Below are positions 15,532-24,802 of a stretch of DNA of 53,635 nt, piece by piece. Source of the stretch: an uncultured Christensenella sp. (GTDB lineage Bacteria; Bacillota; Clostridia; Christensenellales; UBA1750); NCBI GenBank assembly GCA_905193155.1, contig CAJJNQ010000016.1, positions 1 through 53,635 of the forward strand. Direction: 5' to 3'. The translations under genes and the position numbers were made by a program. The notes beneath the pieces are model-generated. The model made no database searches and was not told the DNA's origin. It was given only the letters and a program-made list of their open reading frames with translations. The first letter of the stretch is position 1; every line of letters begins with the position of its first letter.

Positions 15532-17133
15532 ATGCAGCAAGTTACCGTCACCGAGCAGGAAATGAAGCGCAGGCGAACCTTCGCCATCATCTCTCACCCC
15601 GACGCGGGTAAAACGACGCTGACCGAGAAGCTCCTGCTCTACGGCGGCGCGATCCATCAGGCCGGTTCGGTCAAGGCGCGCAAGGCCGAAAAGCACGCAA
15701 CCTCCGACTGGATGGAGATCGAAAAGCAGCGCGGCATTTCCGTCACATCTTCGGTCATGCAGTTCGATTACGACGGCTTCCACATCAATATTCTGGATAC
15801 GCCGGGCCACCAGGACTTCTCCGAGGATACCTACCGCACGCTCGTCGCCGCGGACTGCGCGGTGATGCTCATCGACGCGGCAAAGGGCGTTGAGGCGCAG
15901 ACCATCAAGCTCTTCCACGTCTGCCGCATGCGCTCGATCCCGATCTTCACCTTCGTCAACAAGATGGACCGCGCCGCGCGCGATCCCTTTGAATTGATGG
16001 AGGAGATCGAAAAAGTGCTGGGCATCCGCTCCTGCCCCGTGACCTGGCCCATCGGCACGATGGGCGATTTCAAGGGCGTCTACCACCGCCAGAGCGGTCA
16101 GGTTGAGGTCTTTGAGGGCGGCGGACACCACGGCGCGGAACAGGTCAAGGCGCGGTTTGTGCCCTTTGAATCCGAAGAGATCAAGGGTGTGCTGGAGGAC
16201 AGCTACCGCGAAAAGCTCAACGAGGACATCGAGCTGCTGGATGTGGCGGGCGACGAGTTCGATCTGGAACAGGTGCGCGCCGGACAGCTCACGCCGATGT
16301 TCTTTGGCTCTGCAATGAACAACTTCGGCGTGGAGTCCTTCCTGGCCAAGTTCCTGGAATACTCCGTGCCGCCGCAGCCGCGCGTGGACGTGGCGGGCGA
16401 AGAGATCGACCCGGCCAGCCCCGATTTTTCCGGCTTTATCTTCAAGATACAGGCCAACATGAACCCCGCGCACCGCGACCGCATTGCGTTTTTGCGCATT
16501 TGCTCCGGCAAGTTTGAAAAGGGCATGACCGTCAAGCAGGCGGCCACCGGCAAGGACATCAAGCTGGCGCAGCCGCAGGCCTTTATGGCGGATGCGCGCG
16601 AGGGCGTGGAGGAAGCCTGGGCGGGCGATATCATCGGCCTGTTCGACCCCGGCATCTACGCGCTGGGCGATACGCTCTATACCGGCAAAAAAGTGGAGTA
16701 TGCCGGCATTCCCGTGTTTGCGCCGGAGCATTTTGCCCGCGTCAGCACGCTGGATTCCCTCAAGCGCAAGCAGTTTTTGAAGGGCGTGACCCAGTTGGCC
16801 ACCGAGGGCGCGGTGCAGACCTTCCGCCGTGCGGACGGCATCGGCGAAGAGGTGATCGTCGGCGTGGTCGGCGTGCTTCAGTTTGAAGTGCTGCAATACC
16901 GCTTAAAGAACGAATACGGCGTGGACGTCAAGGTCACGCCACTCAGCTTCACCGCTGTGCGCTGGGTGGCGGAAACGCCGCGCGAGCTGGATAAGCTGCG
17001 CCTGCCCTCCACTGCGCTGATCGCCAAAGACCGCAACGACCGCGACGTGATTTTGTTTGAGAGCGAGTGGTCGATCCGCTGGGCGCTGGAGAACAACGAG
17101 GGCCTGACCCTTTCCGATACGGCGGCGCGCTGA
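15532..17133 (+). CDS. prfC: Peptide chain release factor 3
   Basis: The 533-residue protein is the translational GTPase RF3, which removes RF1/RF2 from ribosomes after termination. The G1 loop is SHPDAGKTTLTEK (21-33), switch I contains KQRGISVTSSVMQF, G3 is LDTPGHQDF and G4 is VNKMDR. RF3-specific sequence follows in HATSDWMEIEKQRG and the C-terminal VGVLQFEVLQYRLKNEYG. Its length is normal for RF3 and shorter than EF-G. The ATG follows GAGAAGGGGA. It is followed 118 bp later by another GTPase gene, typA, with a dispersed repeat between them. Confidence 0.95.
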   Translation: MQQVTVTEQEMKRRRTFAIISHPDAGKTTLTEKLLLYGGAIHQAGSVKARKAEKHATSDWMEIEKQRGISVTSSVMQFDYDGFHINILDTPGHQDFSEDTYRTLVAADCAVMLIDAAKGVEAQTIKLFHVCRMRSIPIFTFVNKMDRAARDPFELMEEIEKVLGIRSCPVTWPIGTMGDFKGVYHRQSGQVEVFEGGGHHGAEQVKARFVPFESEEIKGVLEDSYREKLNEDIELLDVAGDEFDLEQVRAGQLTPMFFGSAMNNFGVESFLAKFLEYSVPPQPRVDVAGEEIDPASPDFSGFIFKIQANMNPAHRDRIAFLRICSGKFEKGMTVKQAATGKDIKLAQPQAFMADAREGVEEAWAGDIIGLFDPGIYALGDTLYTGKKVEYAGIPVFAPEHFARVSTLDSLKRKQFLKGVTQLATEGAVQTFRRADGIGEEVIVGVVGVLQFEVLQYRLKNEYGVDVKVTPLSFTAVRWVAETPRELDKLRLPSTALIAKDRNDRDVILFESEWSIRWALENNEGLTLSDTAAR

Positions 17134-17137
17134 CGCG

Positions 17138-17195
17138 CCCACCCTTCCGTCAGCCCGCGCGGGGCGCGGCCTGCCACCTCCCCTCAAGGGGAGGC
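17138..17195. repeat. GC-rich palindromic repeat, family A, copy 1
   Basis: The copy begins CCCACCCTTCCGTC, has a variable hairpin (CCCGCGC / GGGGCGCGG) and ends CCACCTCCCCTC-AAGG-GAGGC. The same frame with a different hairpin is at 53514-53564. It separates prfC from typA. Confidence 0.65.
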
Positions 17196-17251
17196 TTCGG
17201 ATGCGTCAGCCCCGCAGAGCAAGGATATGAAATAAAGGAGATTTGCAACAT

Positions 17252-19075
17252 ATGGCTATGATGAAAAGAGAGGATATCCGCAATATTGCCATCATCGCGC
17301 ACGTTGACCACGGCAAGACGACGCTGGTCGACCAGATGCTGCGCCAGTCCGGCGTGTTCCGCGAAAACCAGCAGGTGGCCGAGCGCGTGATGGACTCCGG
17401 CGATATCGAGCGCGAACGCGGCATCACGATACTGGCCAAGAACACCGGCGTGGAATACAACGGCGTGCACATCAACATCATCGACACTCCCGGCCACGCA
17501 GACTTCGGCGGCGAGGTCGAGCGCGTGCTGAAGATGGTGGACGGCGTGATCCTGCTGGTGGACGCCTTTGAAGGCCCCATGCCCCAGACCCGCTTTGTGC
17601 TGCGCAAGGCGCTGGAGCTGGGTCACCGCGCCATCGTCTGCATCAACAAGATCGACCGCCCCGATGCGCGCCCCGCAGAGGTCGTGGACGAGTGCATCGA
17701 CCTGCTGATCGACCTCAACGCCAGCGAGGAGCAGCTCGACTGCCCCTTCCTGTTCGCCTCCGCGCGCAAGGGCATCTGCTCCACGAGCATGGATGAGCCC
17801 GGCACCGACCTCAAGCCCCTGTTCGACGCGATCCTCAAGTACGTTCCCTGCCCCGAAGGCGACCCGGAAGGCCCGCTTCAGCTGCTGGTTTCCACCATCG
17901 ACTACAACGACTATGTCGGCCGTATCGGCATCGGCAGAGTGGAACGCGGCACGATCAAGCGCGGCATGATGGCCATTCGTTCGACCTACGGCAGCGAGGA
18001 GGGCGGCCGCGCGCCCGAGCGCATCAACACCCTCTATTCCTTTGAGGGCCTGAACCGCGTCGAGTGCCAGAGCGCGACGGTCGGCGAGATCGTGGCGGTC
18101 TCCGGCATGCCCGACATCAACATCGGCGACACCATGTGCCCGCCCGACTGCGTCGAACCCCTGCCCTTTGTCAAGGTTTCCGAGCCGACGGTCGTGATGA
18201 CCTTCTCGGTCAACGATTCTCCCTTTGCGGGCAGAGAGGGCAAGTTCGTCACCTCCCGTCACCTGCGCGCGCGCCTGATGAAGGAATTGCAGACCGACGT
18301 TTCCCTCCGCGTGGAGGACGGCGCGACCACCGATTCCTTCAAGGTCTCCGGCCGCGGCGAACTGCACCTGACCGTGCTGATCGAGACGATGCGCCGCCAG
18401 GGCTATGAGTTCCAGGTGTCCAAGCCCGAAGTGCTCTACAAGACCATCGACGGCGTCAAGTGCGAGCCCATGGAGCGCCTGGTGGTGGACGTTCCCGAAG
18501 AATATGCCGGCGCGGTCATCGAAAAGATCGGCCGCCGCAAGGGCGTCATGGAAAATATGTCCGGCCGCGGCCGCGTGCGCCTGGACTTCGTCGTGCCGTC
18601 GCGCGGACTGTTCGGCTATCGCTCCGAGTTCATGACCGATACCCGCGGCGAGGGCATCATGTCCACCGTGTTCGAGGGCTATGAGCCGTATAAGGGCGAC
18701 ATCCCGACCCGCAACTTCGGCTCCCTGATCGCGTTTGAGACCGGCGAGGCGCTGACCTACGGCCTGTTCTACGCGCAGGATCGCGGCGAGATGTTCGTCG
18801 TGCCCGGCGACAAGGTGTATGCCGGCATGCTCGTCGGCGCGAACACCCGCCCCGGCGATATCGAATTGAACGTCTGCAAGGCCAAGCACCTGACCTCGAT
18901 CCGCAACGCCGCGGGCGCCGAGGACGCGATGCGCCTGCACCCCGTCCGCCCGATGACGCTGGAGCGCGCCATCGACTTCATCGACGACGACGAGCTGGTC
19001 GAAATCACGCCCAAGAACATCCGCATGCGCAAGAAGATCCTCGACAGCACCCAGCGCTACCGCTCCAAGAGATAA
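17252..19075 (+). CDS. typA: Ribosome-associated GTPase TypA/BipA
   Basis: The 607-residue protein is the EF-G-like GTPase TypA (BipA), which binds the ribosome and helps large-subunit assembly and growth under stress. G1 is AHVDHGKTTLVD (16-27), switch I has DIERERGITILAKN, G3 IDTPGHADFGGEVER and G4 NKIDR. The C-terminal TypA-specific region is present, with KGVMENMSGRGRVRL, PSRGLFGYRSEFMTDTRGEG and LTSIRNAAGAEDAMRL. The ATG at 17252 is chosen because AAAGGAG lies 11 bases upstream; the TTG at 17243 is only two bases from that site. A terminator follows directly. Confidence 0.96.
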   Translation: MAMMKREDIRNIAIIAHVDHGKTTLVDQMLRQSGVFRENQQVAERVMDSGDIERERGITILAKNTGVEYNGVHINIIDTPGHADFGGEVERVLKMVDGVILLVDAFEGPMPQTRFVLRKALELGHRAIVCINKIDRPDARPAEVVDECIDLLIDLNASEEQLDCPFLFASARKGICSTSMDEPGTDLKPLFDAILKYVPCPEGDPEGPLQLLVSTIDYNDYVGRIGIGRVERGTIKRGMMAIRSTYGSEEGGRAPERINTLYSFEGLNRVECQSATVGEIVAVSGMPDINIGDTMCPPDCVEPLPFVKVSEPTVVMTFSVNDSPFAGREGKFVTSRHLRARLMKELQTDVSLRVEDGATTDSFKVSGRGELHLTVLIETMRRQGYEFQVSKPEVLYKTIDGVKCEPMERLVVDVPEEYAGAVIEKIGRRKGVMENMSGRGRVRLDFVVPSRGLFGYRSEFMTDTRGEGIMSTVFEGYEPYKGDIPTRNFGSLIAFETGEALTYGLFYAQDRGEMFVVPGDKVYAGMLVGANTRPGDIELNVCKAKHLTSIRNAAGAEDAMRLHPVRPMTLERAIDFIDDDELVEITPKNIRMRKKILDSTQRYRSKR

Positions 19076-19091
19076 GTCTAGGATGGATTTG

Positions 19092-19124
19092 ACCCGTGGG
19101 AGGAATTCCTCCCGCGGGTTTTTT
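19092..19124 (+). terminator. Terminator after typA
   Basis: The stem ACCCGTGGGAGGAATTCCTCC-CGCGGGT contains the self-complementary GGAGGAATTCCTCC core and is followed by TTTTTT. Confidence 0.85.
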
Positions 19125-19153
19125 AGATGGCGGAAATGTCAAGCAATGTTGTG

Positions 19154-19181
19154 TTGTGGTTTAGCGGCGGGGGAGTATAAT
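19154..19181 (+). promoter_or_regulatory. Promoter of the epimerase-like gene
   Basis: TTGTGG (19154-19159), a 16-bp spacer and a perfect TATAAT (19176-19181), 30 bp before the ATG. Confidence 0.6.
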
Positions 19182-19210
19182 GAAAGTATTAAAAAAGGGG
19201 GGAATCTCAC

Positions 19211-20212
19211 ATGAAGGCATTGTTTATCGGCGGAACGGGTTTGATTTCTGCCGCAGTTTCCAAATTGGCTTTGCAGCGAGGCTGGGAGCTGACGCTGCTC
19301 AATCGCGGCAAGCATGTCAACGATCTGCCTGAGGGCGCGGAGATCATCACGGTGGACATAAACGACGACGAGGCCGTCAAAAAGGTGGTCGAGGGACGGC
19401 ATTATGACGTGGTGGCGGAATGGATTGCGTTCAAGCCTGAGCGCGTGGCGCGGGATGTTGAGATTTTCCGCGGCAAATGCGAACAGTATATCCTGATCTC
19501 ATCCGGCGCGGTCTATGAGCGTCCGCTGCGCGGGCCGTACATCACGGAGTCCACGCCGCTGAACAACCGCCACTGGCAGTACGGACGGGACAAGCGCGCC
19601 TGCGAAGAGGTCGCCCTGAACGCCTATCGCGCGGAGAACTTCCCCGTGACCATTGTGCGCCCGTCGCTGACCTACGGCGATACACAGATTCCCTTCGCCA
19701 TGGGAAGCTGGCAGCACCCGTGGTCGCTGGTGCAGAGAATGCTCGACGGCAAGCCCATCGTCGTCCACGGCGACGGCACGAGCCTTTGGAGCATGACGCA
19801 CAATTCCGACTTTGCAAAGGGCTTTGTCGGCATCATGGGCCGCAGGCAGTCCATCGGCGAAGCGTATCACATCACCTCGGACGAAGCGCTGACCTGGGAC
19901 GAAATCGCCGTCGAGATCGGCGCGGCCGTGGGCGTGAAGCCCAAGCTGGTGCACATCTCTTCCGACCAGATCATCCGCTTCATGCCCGACCAGGAGGGCA
20001 ACCTGCTCGGCGATAAGGCCACCGGCGCGCTGATGGACAACAGCAAGATCAAGCGCGCGGTGCCGGACTTTGTCTGCACGACGAGCTTTGCGCAAGGCGT
20101 GCGCCAGTCCGTGGCGTATTTCCGGGCGCATCCCGAAATCCAGACCATCGACGAAGCGTGGAACAAGGCCATCGACGCGCTGGTGGAGGCGGACGCCAAG
20201 TTCCATCCGTAA
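19211..20212 (+). CDS. NAD-dependent epimerase/dehydratase-like extended SDR
   Basis: The 333-residue protein is an extended short-chain dehydrogenase. The cofactor motif is GGTGLIS (7-13), the central ILISSGAVYE and the catalytic YGRDK (Y-x-x-x-K) are intact, and RPSLTYGD is typical of nucleotide-sugar and related epimerases. Sequence such as HGDGTSLWSMTHNSDFAKGFVG resembles chloroplast RNA-binding/isoflavone-reductase-like and UDP-glucose epimerase relatives, so the substrate is open. It has its own promoter and shares a bidirectional terminator with the converging MFS gene, making a one-gene unit with AAGGGGGG ribosome site. Confidence 0.75.
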   Translation: MKALFIGGTGLISAAVSKLALQRGWELTLLNRGKHVNDLPEGAEIITVDINDDEAVKKVVEGRHYDVVAEWIAFKPERVARDVEIFRGKCEQYILISSGAVYERPLRGPYITESTPLNNRHWQYGRDKRACEEVALNAYRAENFPVTIVRPSLTYGDTQIPFAMGSWQHPWSLVQRMLDGKPIVVHGDGTSLWSMTHNSDFAKGFVGIMGRRQSIGEAYHITSDEALTWDEIAVEIGAAVGVKPKLVHISSDQIIRFMPDQEGNLLGDKATGALMDNSKIKRAVPDFVCTTSFAQGVRQSVAYFRAHPEIQTIDEAWNKAIDALVEADAKFHP

Positions 20213-20260
20213 TACTTATGTTTTCCTGCCGGGAAGAGAAGCCGGTTCGGAAGGGTTGCC

Positions 20261-20303
20261 CGAGCAAAAGGCGCTCGCTTGAAAAGCGAGCGCCTTTTGC
20301 TCG
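20261..20303. terminator. Bidirectional terminator
   Basis: A 19-20 bp stem (CGAGCAAAAGGCGCTCGCTT with its complement around GAAA) lies between converging genes. Internal A and T runs on both arms would place U-rich RNA in either direction. Confidence 0.7.
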
Positions 20304-20340
20304 CATGGGGCACAGCGTTTGCCAATGGATCAGCTTGGGC

Positions 20341-21582
20341 CTATTCCGAATCACCATCGCCGACTTCGTATACCTTTCTCACATCGCTGCGTCTGCGCCA
20401 AATGAGCAGCCAACAGGCCAGCAGGGCGACAGTACCGCCGATTGTGACACACCAGCGATAGTCAAGAATCTCTCCGAGAAAGCCCATCAGCAAAGAGAAA
20501 ATGCTCGAACCGACGGTTAACAGTACCCCGATAAAAGCGTTGACCCGTGAACGGAGCTTTTCCGGAATATAGCGCTGCACGGCGGCGCTTCGCAAAATGG
20601 CACTGTTGCTGCCGAGAAAGCCGCAGATCCCGCGGTTGATCAGCATGAGCGGATAGGGCAGCCAAAGCAGACACATATCCATGGCTTCATAAAACTGATA
20701 GACGAAAAAAGTGAAACCGTATTTCTTCTTTGCGGGGATTTTGATTCGGTATTGCATCGCGCTGCCGATGGTTCTTCCGGCGAACTCCACCACGGAAAAT
20801 GCGGAATACATCGCCGCGGTGAATCCCGGAAAAGTGCGGAAGAAGGCGACCAAAATAGGGGAAAAACCGCTGGAAACGCCGTTGGTAACAGCCATATAAC
20901 CGTAAATGCTGCGCAGACCGCGCTCTTTTTTCAAATACTGTACGGCTTCCCGTATATCTTCGATCCATGCCCTCGGAGTATAGGGCGTATGCTGCTTTCG
21001 TTCGGTTTCGTCCAGACGGATACAGCTTTCCGTAGCGGCTGCCGCAAGCGAGAGCCCGCTTTGCGCAATCAATATCCATGCGACGCCGATCGTATCGAGC
21101 AAAACGGCGGCCAGCGGCGTCATGATGACCTTCAAAACCGGATAGAGCATGGAGGACACGGCGTAGCCTTTTTCCTCTGCGTCTTTCGGGATCAGTTCGG
21201 GATAAATACTGGTAAACGCCAACTCATCGATCGCGCCAAGGCAGGACAGCAGCAAGGAGATTGCAAGATACCCCACATAAGAAAAGTCAAACAGCAGCAG
21301 CCATATCCCCATTCCGGCGAGCAGAACCGCATTTGCAGCGTCGCCTGCCACCAGAAAAGACTTGCGGGGAAGCCGATCCATGACGGGTGCGATCAAAATC
21401 GGCAGCAAAAGATTCGGAATCAGCTGAATCGCTACGATCAGCGCAGATGCCAGCGTGCTGCCTGTTTCATCAAACACCAGAAATGCCAGCGCAAAGCCGC
21501 CGGCGATGGAGCCCAATGTCCCCATCGCGGAGGCCAGAATCACCAAGCGGAAATTTCGCGTCCAGAGCTTTGCCGTACTCAT
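20341..21582 (-). CDS. MFS transporter, drug/macrolide-efflux-like
   Basis: The 413-residue protein has about twelve hydrophobic segments and the major facilitator layout, with the loop PVMDRLPRKSFLV after segment 2 (a variant of the G-x-x-x-D-R-x-G-R-R motif) and AIDELAFTSIYPELIP before segment 5, as in MFS_3 type exporters. Substrate cannot be read. The ATG at 21582 has AGAGG 8 bases upstream; a GTG three codons earlier has no spacing. The gene lies 97 bp after an RNPP-like regulator on the same strand. A TATACT -10 (plus positions about 21602-21607) may give it a separate promoter. Its base composition is slightly more AT-rich than its neighbours, as is the regulator's. Confidence 0.8.
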   Translation of the reverse strand: MSTAKLWTRNFRLVILASAMGTLGSIAGGFALAFLVFDETGSTLASALIVAIQLIPNLLLPILIAPVMDRLPRKSFLVAGDAANAVLLAGMGIWLLLFDFSYVGYLAISLLLSCLGAIDELAFTSIYPELIPKDAEEKGYAVSSMLYPVLKVIMTPLAAVLLDTIGVAWILIAQSGLSLAAAATESCIRLDETERKQHTPYTPRAWIEDIREAVQYLKKERGLRSIYGYMAVTNGVSSGFSPILVAFFRTFPGFTAAMYSAFSVVEFAGRTIGSAMQYRIKIPAKKKYGFTFFVYQFYEAMDMCLLWLPYPLMLINRGICGFLGSNSAILRSAAVQRYIPEKLRSRVNAFIGVLLTVGSSIFSLLMGFLGEILDYRWCVTIGGTVALLACWLLIWRRRSDVRKVYEVGDGDSE

Positions 21583-21679
21583 CAATTTCACCTCTGCACA
21601 CAGTATAGCACATGGGTAAAATAAACAGAATACGGTATATTTGGGAAAATCAGCTCATAAAACAGGCTTTAATAGAGTC

Positions 21680-22798
21680 TTACAATGCTTTTGCAGGAAA
21701 CTTCTCAAGAAGCTCACAGGCCTTTTTGTATTGCCTTGTCGCTTTATACCATTCCAGTACCCAGGGCAGGTGGAAGGCCGTATAGCCAAAGGGAAGCTCG
21801 CTTTGAAGGCGGTCGAAGCAATCTAAAAGCAGCGAACCGTATTCGTCGCGGGAAAGATAGTCAGGGTGTTCGAGCCGGTAGCGAACCAGCCCGAGAAGCT
21901 GCTGTGCGAGATCGTGTTCCACTTCGGCGGAGTCCATCCCCGCCGCTCGGTCTAAAGCGCGAAGGGCTTCTTCCCGCCGCCCGGTCTTTTCACAGCAGAT
22001 GGCCAGCTTGTGCAGGGACATAAGGGTTGGTGAGGTCTGCGCGGAAAACCATTTGTAGGCATCTTCATAGCGTCCAACCTCGATCCACGCCGAGGCGGTG
22101 TTGTACCCCATCACGCGCAAAGCCCGCTCATCCTGTAAATCTTCCGCCAGCCGCTTTCCAACCTGATAGTGACGCTCCATGTTGAGCAGATCCTGACGGT
22201 TGCAGTAGGTGTTGCCGAGGAAGAGCTTTGCCTCCAGCATGATTCTTGCAGCGCCGTCCCGGCTTGCCAGTTCATAGGCGGTCTGCAAATGATCCACGGC
22301 AGCAGAATCGTTTCCGGCATTATAGTCCGTGATGCCCAGCGATAAGAAGGTAAAGGCATTTGGCAGGAGACGCGCCGCTTCCGCCGCCTTTCCCTGAAGG
22401 ATCCGCTGCAGGGCCAGCTGCCGCGTGTCCATACAGGGTTCCAGCGCGGCGTCCAAGGGCGCTTCAAAAGAAAGCAGAGTAAGATCCATCCATGCGGGAA
22501 CAGCGCGGTACTGTTCGACATCGATATTCTTCAACAGTTCGGCCAGTTTTTCGCGCCGGCCGTCCAGTAACAGTTCCCAGCATTGATCCGCAAGTTCGGC
22601 AGCTTTCCGTTCTGTTTCCTGATCCGGCTTCAAACCCAACCGATCCAGGAGATGTTGTAAAATCTCCTCCGACGGCTCTGCTTTCCCTGTTTCGATTTTT
22701 GATAAATAAGACACTGTACAAATTCCTTTGCACAATCCCGCCTGGCTCCAATTCCGCTGTATTCTGGTGCGGTAAATGTTCAATCCCCGGTAATTCAT
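21680..22798 (-). CDS. XRE-family regulator with TPR-like C-terminus (RNPP-like)
   Basis: The 372-residue protein has an N-terminal helix-turn-helix (about residues 5-55) with the pattern GICTVSYLSKIETGKAEPS, followed by an all-helical region of repeated 34-residue-like units (for example AVDHLQTAYELASRDGAA, EARYEDAYKW-type helices, EEALRALDRAAGM). This is the architecture of RNPP regulators such as PlcR, NprR and Rgg, which bind short secreted peptides. I chose ATG 22798 because TGAGGAA lies 8 bases upstream; ATG 22819 has no site. A 10-bp inverted repeat lies about 40 bp upstream. The downstream gene is an MFS exporter. No signal-peptide gene was found beside it. Confidence 0.75.
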   Translation of the reverse strand: MNYRGLNIYRTRIQRNWSQAGLCKGICTVSYLSKIETGKAEPSEEILQHLLDRLGLKPDQETERKAAELADQCWELLLDGRREKLAELLKNIDVEQYRAVPAWMDLTLLSFEAPLDAALEPCMDTRQLALQRILQGKAAEAARLLPNAFTFLSLGITDYNAGNDSAAVDHLQTAYELASRDGAARIMLEAKLFLGNTYCNRQDLLNMERHYQVGKRLAEDLQDERALRVMGYNTASAWIEVGRYEDAYKWFSAQTSPTLMSLHKLAICCEKTGRREEALRALDRAAGMDSAEVEHDLAQQLLGLVRYRLEHPDYLSRDEYGSLLLDCFDRLQSELPFGYTAFHLPWVLEWYKATRQYKKACELLEKFPAKAL

Positions 22799-22830
22799 GT
22801 TTTTGTATTCCTCATTCATAAAGACAATAA

Positions 22831-22866
22831 ATCCGAACCTATGACCAATCGGCAAAAGGTTCGGAT
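22831..22866. repeat. 10-bp inverted repeat before the RNPP-like regulator
   Basis: ATCCGAACCT (22831-22840) and AGGTTCGGAT (22857-22866) are perfect reverse complements 16 bp apart, a centre-to-centre distance of 26 bp. It lies in the promoter zone of the regulator gene (start 22798), so an autoregulatory operator is likely. Confidence 0.55.
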
Positions 22867-22927
22867 GATATTGCTTTGGTGTGGGCGAGGGGGGGAGTTG
22901 CCCCCCTTGCGCTTGTTTCACACCGCT

Positions 22928-23743
22928 TTATTCCTTTTCGTTCAGCGTGGTCAGGATGCGGTCGTTGTCCAGCGCGCGGCCCGCCTTGGCGGAGAAGAGA
23001 TCGAGCAGGCCGTCGACGGTCATGTGGGCGCGCTCCTCGCCGGAGATGTCGAGCACGATTTTGCCCGCGTCCATCATCAGCGTGCGGTTGCCAAGATCCA
23101 GCGCCTGATGCATGTTGTGCGTGACCATCAGGCAGGTGATGTGCCGCTCGGCCACCACGCGGCGGGTGAGATCCAGCACCTTGTCCGCCGTGGCGGGGTC
23201 GAGGGCGGCGGTGTGCTCGTCGAGCAGCAGCAGCTTGGGCGTGACCATCGTGGCCATCAGCATGGTCAGCGCCTGGCGCTGACCGCCGGAGAGCAGCCCC
23301 ACCGGGCTGTTCATGCGGTCCTCCAGCCCCATGCCCAATTGCGCAAGCTGATCGCGGAACAGCGCCCGATCCGCCTTGGTGATGCGGCTGAACACCGCAA
23401 ACCGAGAGCGGGACTGGCGCAGATAAGCGATGGCGAGGTTTTCCTCGATGGTCATGTGCGGGGCAGTGCCGCGCAGGGGATCCTGAAACAGGCGGCCGAT
23501 GCTCTGGCTGCGCCTGTGCTCGGCGAGGTAGGTGATGTCCTTGCCGTCCAGCTCGATGCGGCCGGAATCCACCATGAAGCTGCCCGCAATGGCGTTGAAC
23601 AGGGTGGATTTGCCCGCGCCGTTGGAGCCGACGATGGTGGCGAAATCCCCGGCGGCAAGGTCGAGATCCACGCCGCAGAGGGCGGGCTTTTCGTTCACGG
23701 TGCCGGGGTTGAAGGTCTTACGGATGTTTTGCAGCTTCAGCAT
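22928..23743 (-). CDS. trpZ: Tryptophan-type ABC transporter, ATP-binding protein
   Basis: The 271-residue ATPase has Walker A GSNGAGKST (39-47), signature LLSGGQRQALT, Walker B LLLLDEHTAALD and the H-loop MVTHN. The glutamate after the Walker B aspartate is present in LDEH. It energises uptake at the cytoplasmic face of the permease encoded just upstream. The ATG lies inside the end of the permease gene (7-bp overlap) with GGAGG before it. The three-gene set with its UGG T-box matches the TrpXYZ tryptophan transporters of Firmicutes; the symbol rests on that context. Confidence 0.82.
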   Translation of the reverse strand: MLKLQNIRKTFNPGTVNEKPALCGVDLDLAAGDFATIVGSNGAGKSTLFNAIAGSFMVDSGRIELDGKDITYLAEHRRSQSIGRLFQDPLRGTAPHMTIEENLAIAYLRQSRSRFAVFSRITKADRALFRDQLAQLGMGLEDRMNSPVGLLSGGQRQALTMLMATMVTPKLLLLDEHTAALDPATADKVLDLTRRVVAERHITCLMVTHNMHQALDLGNRTLMMDAGKIVLDISGEERAHMTVDGLLDLFSAKAGRALDNDRILTTLNEKE

Positions 23744-24684
23744 ACTTTACCTCCCCGGCTCTTCGCCTTCTGGTGCTGGAACGCGGCCCACTTCTTCAGC
23801 GCGGGCGACGCGATGGCCACAGCCACGATCAGCGCGGAGACCAGCTTCATGCACTCGGCGGGCACGTCCAGACGCAGCGCAATGGCCACGAACAGGCGGT
23901 ACAGGCAGGAGCCGAGAATCGCGCCCAGCGCGCGGCGGAGCAGCCCGCCCTTGCCCACCAGCGTTTCGCCGATGATGAGCGAGGCCAGCGCGATGGTCAC
24001 CATGCCGGTGCCCAGGTTGATATCGCAGCTCTTCTGATACTGCGCCAGCACCGCGCCGGAAAGCGCCGTAAGGGAACCGGAGATGCACAGCCCCACCGTG
24101 ATGGTGAAGGCGGGGTTGACCGACGAGGCGCGGATCATGTCCGGGCTGTCGCCGGTGGCGCGGATCGAAAGCCCCAGGCGGGTCTTGAGGAACCACGTCA
24201 GCAGCAGCGCCACAGTAAGCGCAATGACCGCCGCGACGAGCAGCTTCGACCATCCCGCCAGCGCGCCGCCCAGCACGCCGGAGAGCGCGCTCTTGGCAAG
24301 GGAGAAGATCGTGTCGCACTTAAATACGCTCAGGGTGGAGGAAAAGCCCATCGCCATCAGGTTGATGGTGTAAAGGCCGGTATTGACGATGATGCCCGCC
24401 AGGATGCTCTCCACGCCCAGCCGCGTCTGCAAAAACGCGGTGATGTAGCCGGAAAGCACGCCCGCAGCCATCGCCGCCAGCAGCCCCAGGAACGGATGCC
24501 CCATCAGCGTCACCTGACAGCACACCGCGCAGCCCAGCGTGAAGCACCCGTCGGTGGAAAGATCGGCGATGTTCAGGATCGAATAACTCAAAAACAGCGC
24601 CAGCGCCACCAGCGCATAGACGCAGCCCAGCTCCAGCGCGGTCTGCGCCGTGCTCAGCGTGAAGATCGAGCTCAGCAGCTCCAT
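23737..24684 (-). CDS. trpY: Tryptophan-type ABC transporter, permease
   Basis: The 315-residue protein has eight to ten hydrophobic segments and belongs to the BPD_transp_2/LivH-like permeases (COG4120 type). Recognisable blocks are ALVALALFLSYSILNIADLS, the cytoplasmic coupling segment RLGLSIRATGDSPDMIRASS, and QKSCDINLGTGMVTIALASLI. The C-terminus is basic (KAKSRGGKVC). AAGGAGG precedes the ATG. It lies between the binding protein (118 bp upstream) and the ATPase (overlapping). Confidence 0.82.
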   Translation of the reverse strand: MELLSSIFTLSTAQTALELGCVYALVALALFLSYSILNIADLSTDGCFTLGCAVCCQVTLMGHPFLGLLAAMAAGVLSGYITAFLQTRLGVESILAGIIVNTGLYTINLMAMGFSSTLSVFKCDTIFSLAKSALSGVLGGALAGWSKLLVAAVIALTVALLLTWFLKTRLGLSIRATGDSPDMIRASSVNPAFTITVGLCISGSLTALSGAVLAQYQKSCDINLGTGMVTIALASLIIGETLVGKGGLLRRALGAILGSCLYRLFVAIALRLDVPAECMKLVSALIVAVAIASPALKKWAAFQHQKAKSRGGKVC

Positions 24685-24802
24685 GGGCTCTCCTCCTTAA
24701 AACCTTGTTTTGTCTTTATACAGGAAAAGGCCGGGGCGGGAGAAAGGCTCTCCGCGTCCCAAACCGTTTTCCGCTTTTGTTTACTTGGACGATGTTTTTT
24801 GA

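Noticed and set aside
22867..22927. Intrinsic terminator after trpZ
   Set aside because: GGGGGG and CCCCCC can pair here, but no U run follows on the minus strand, so I do not call it.
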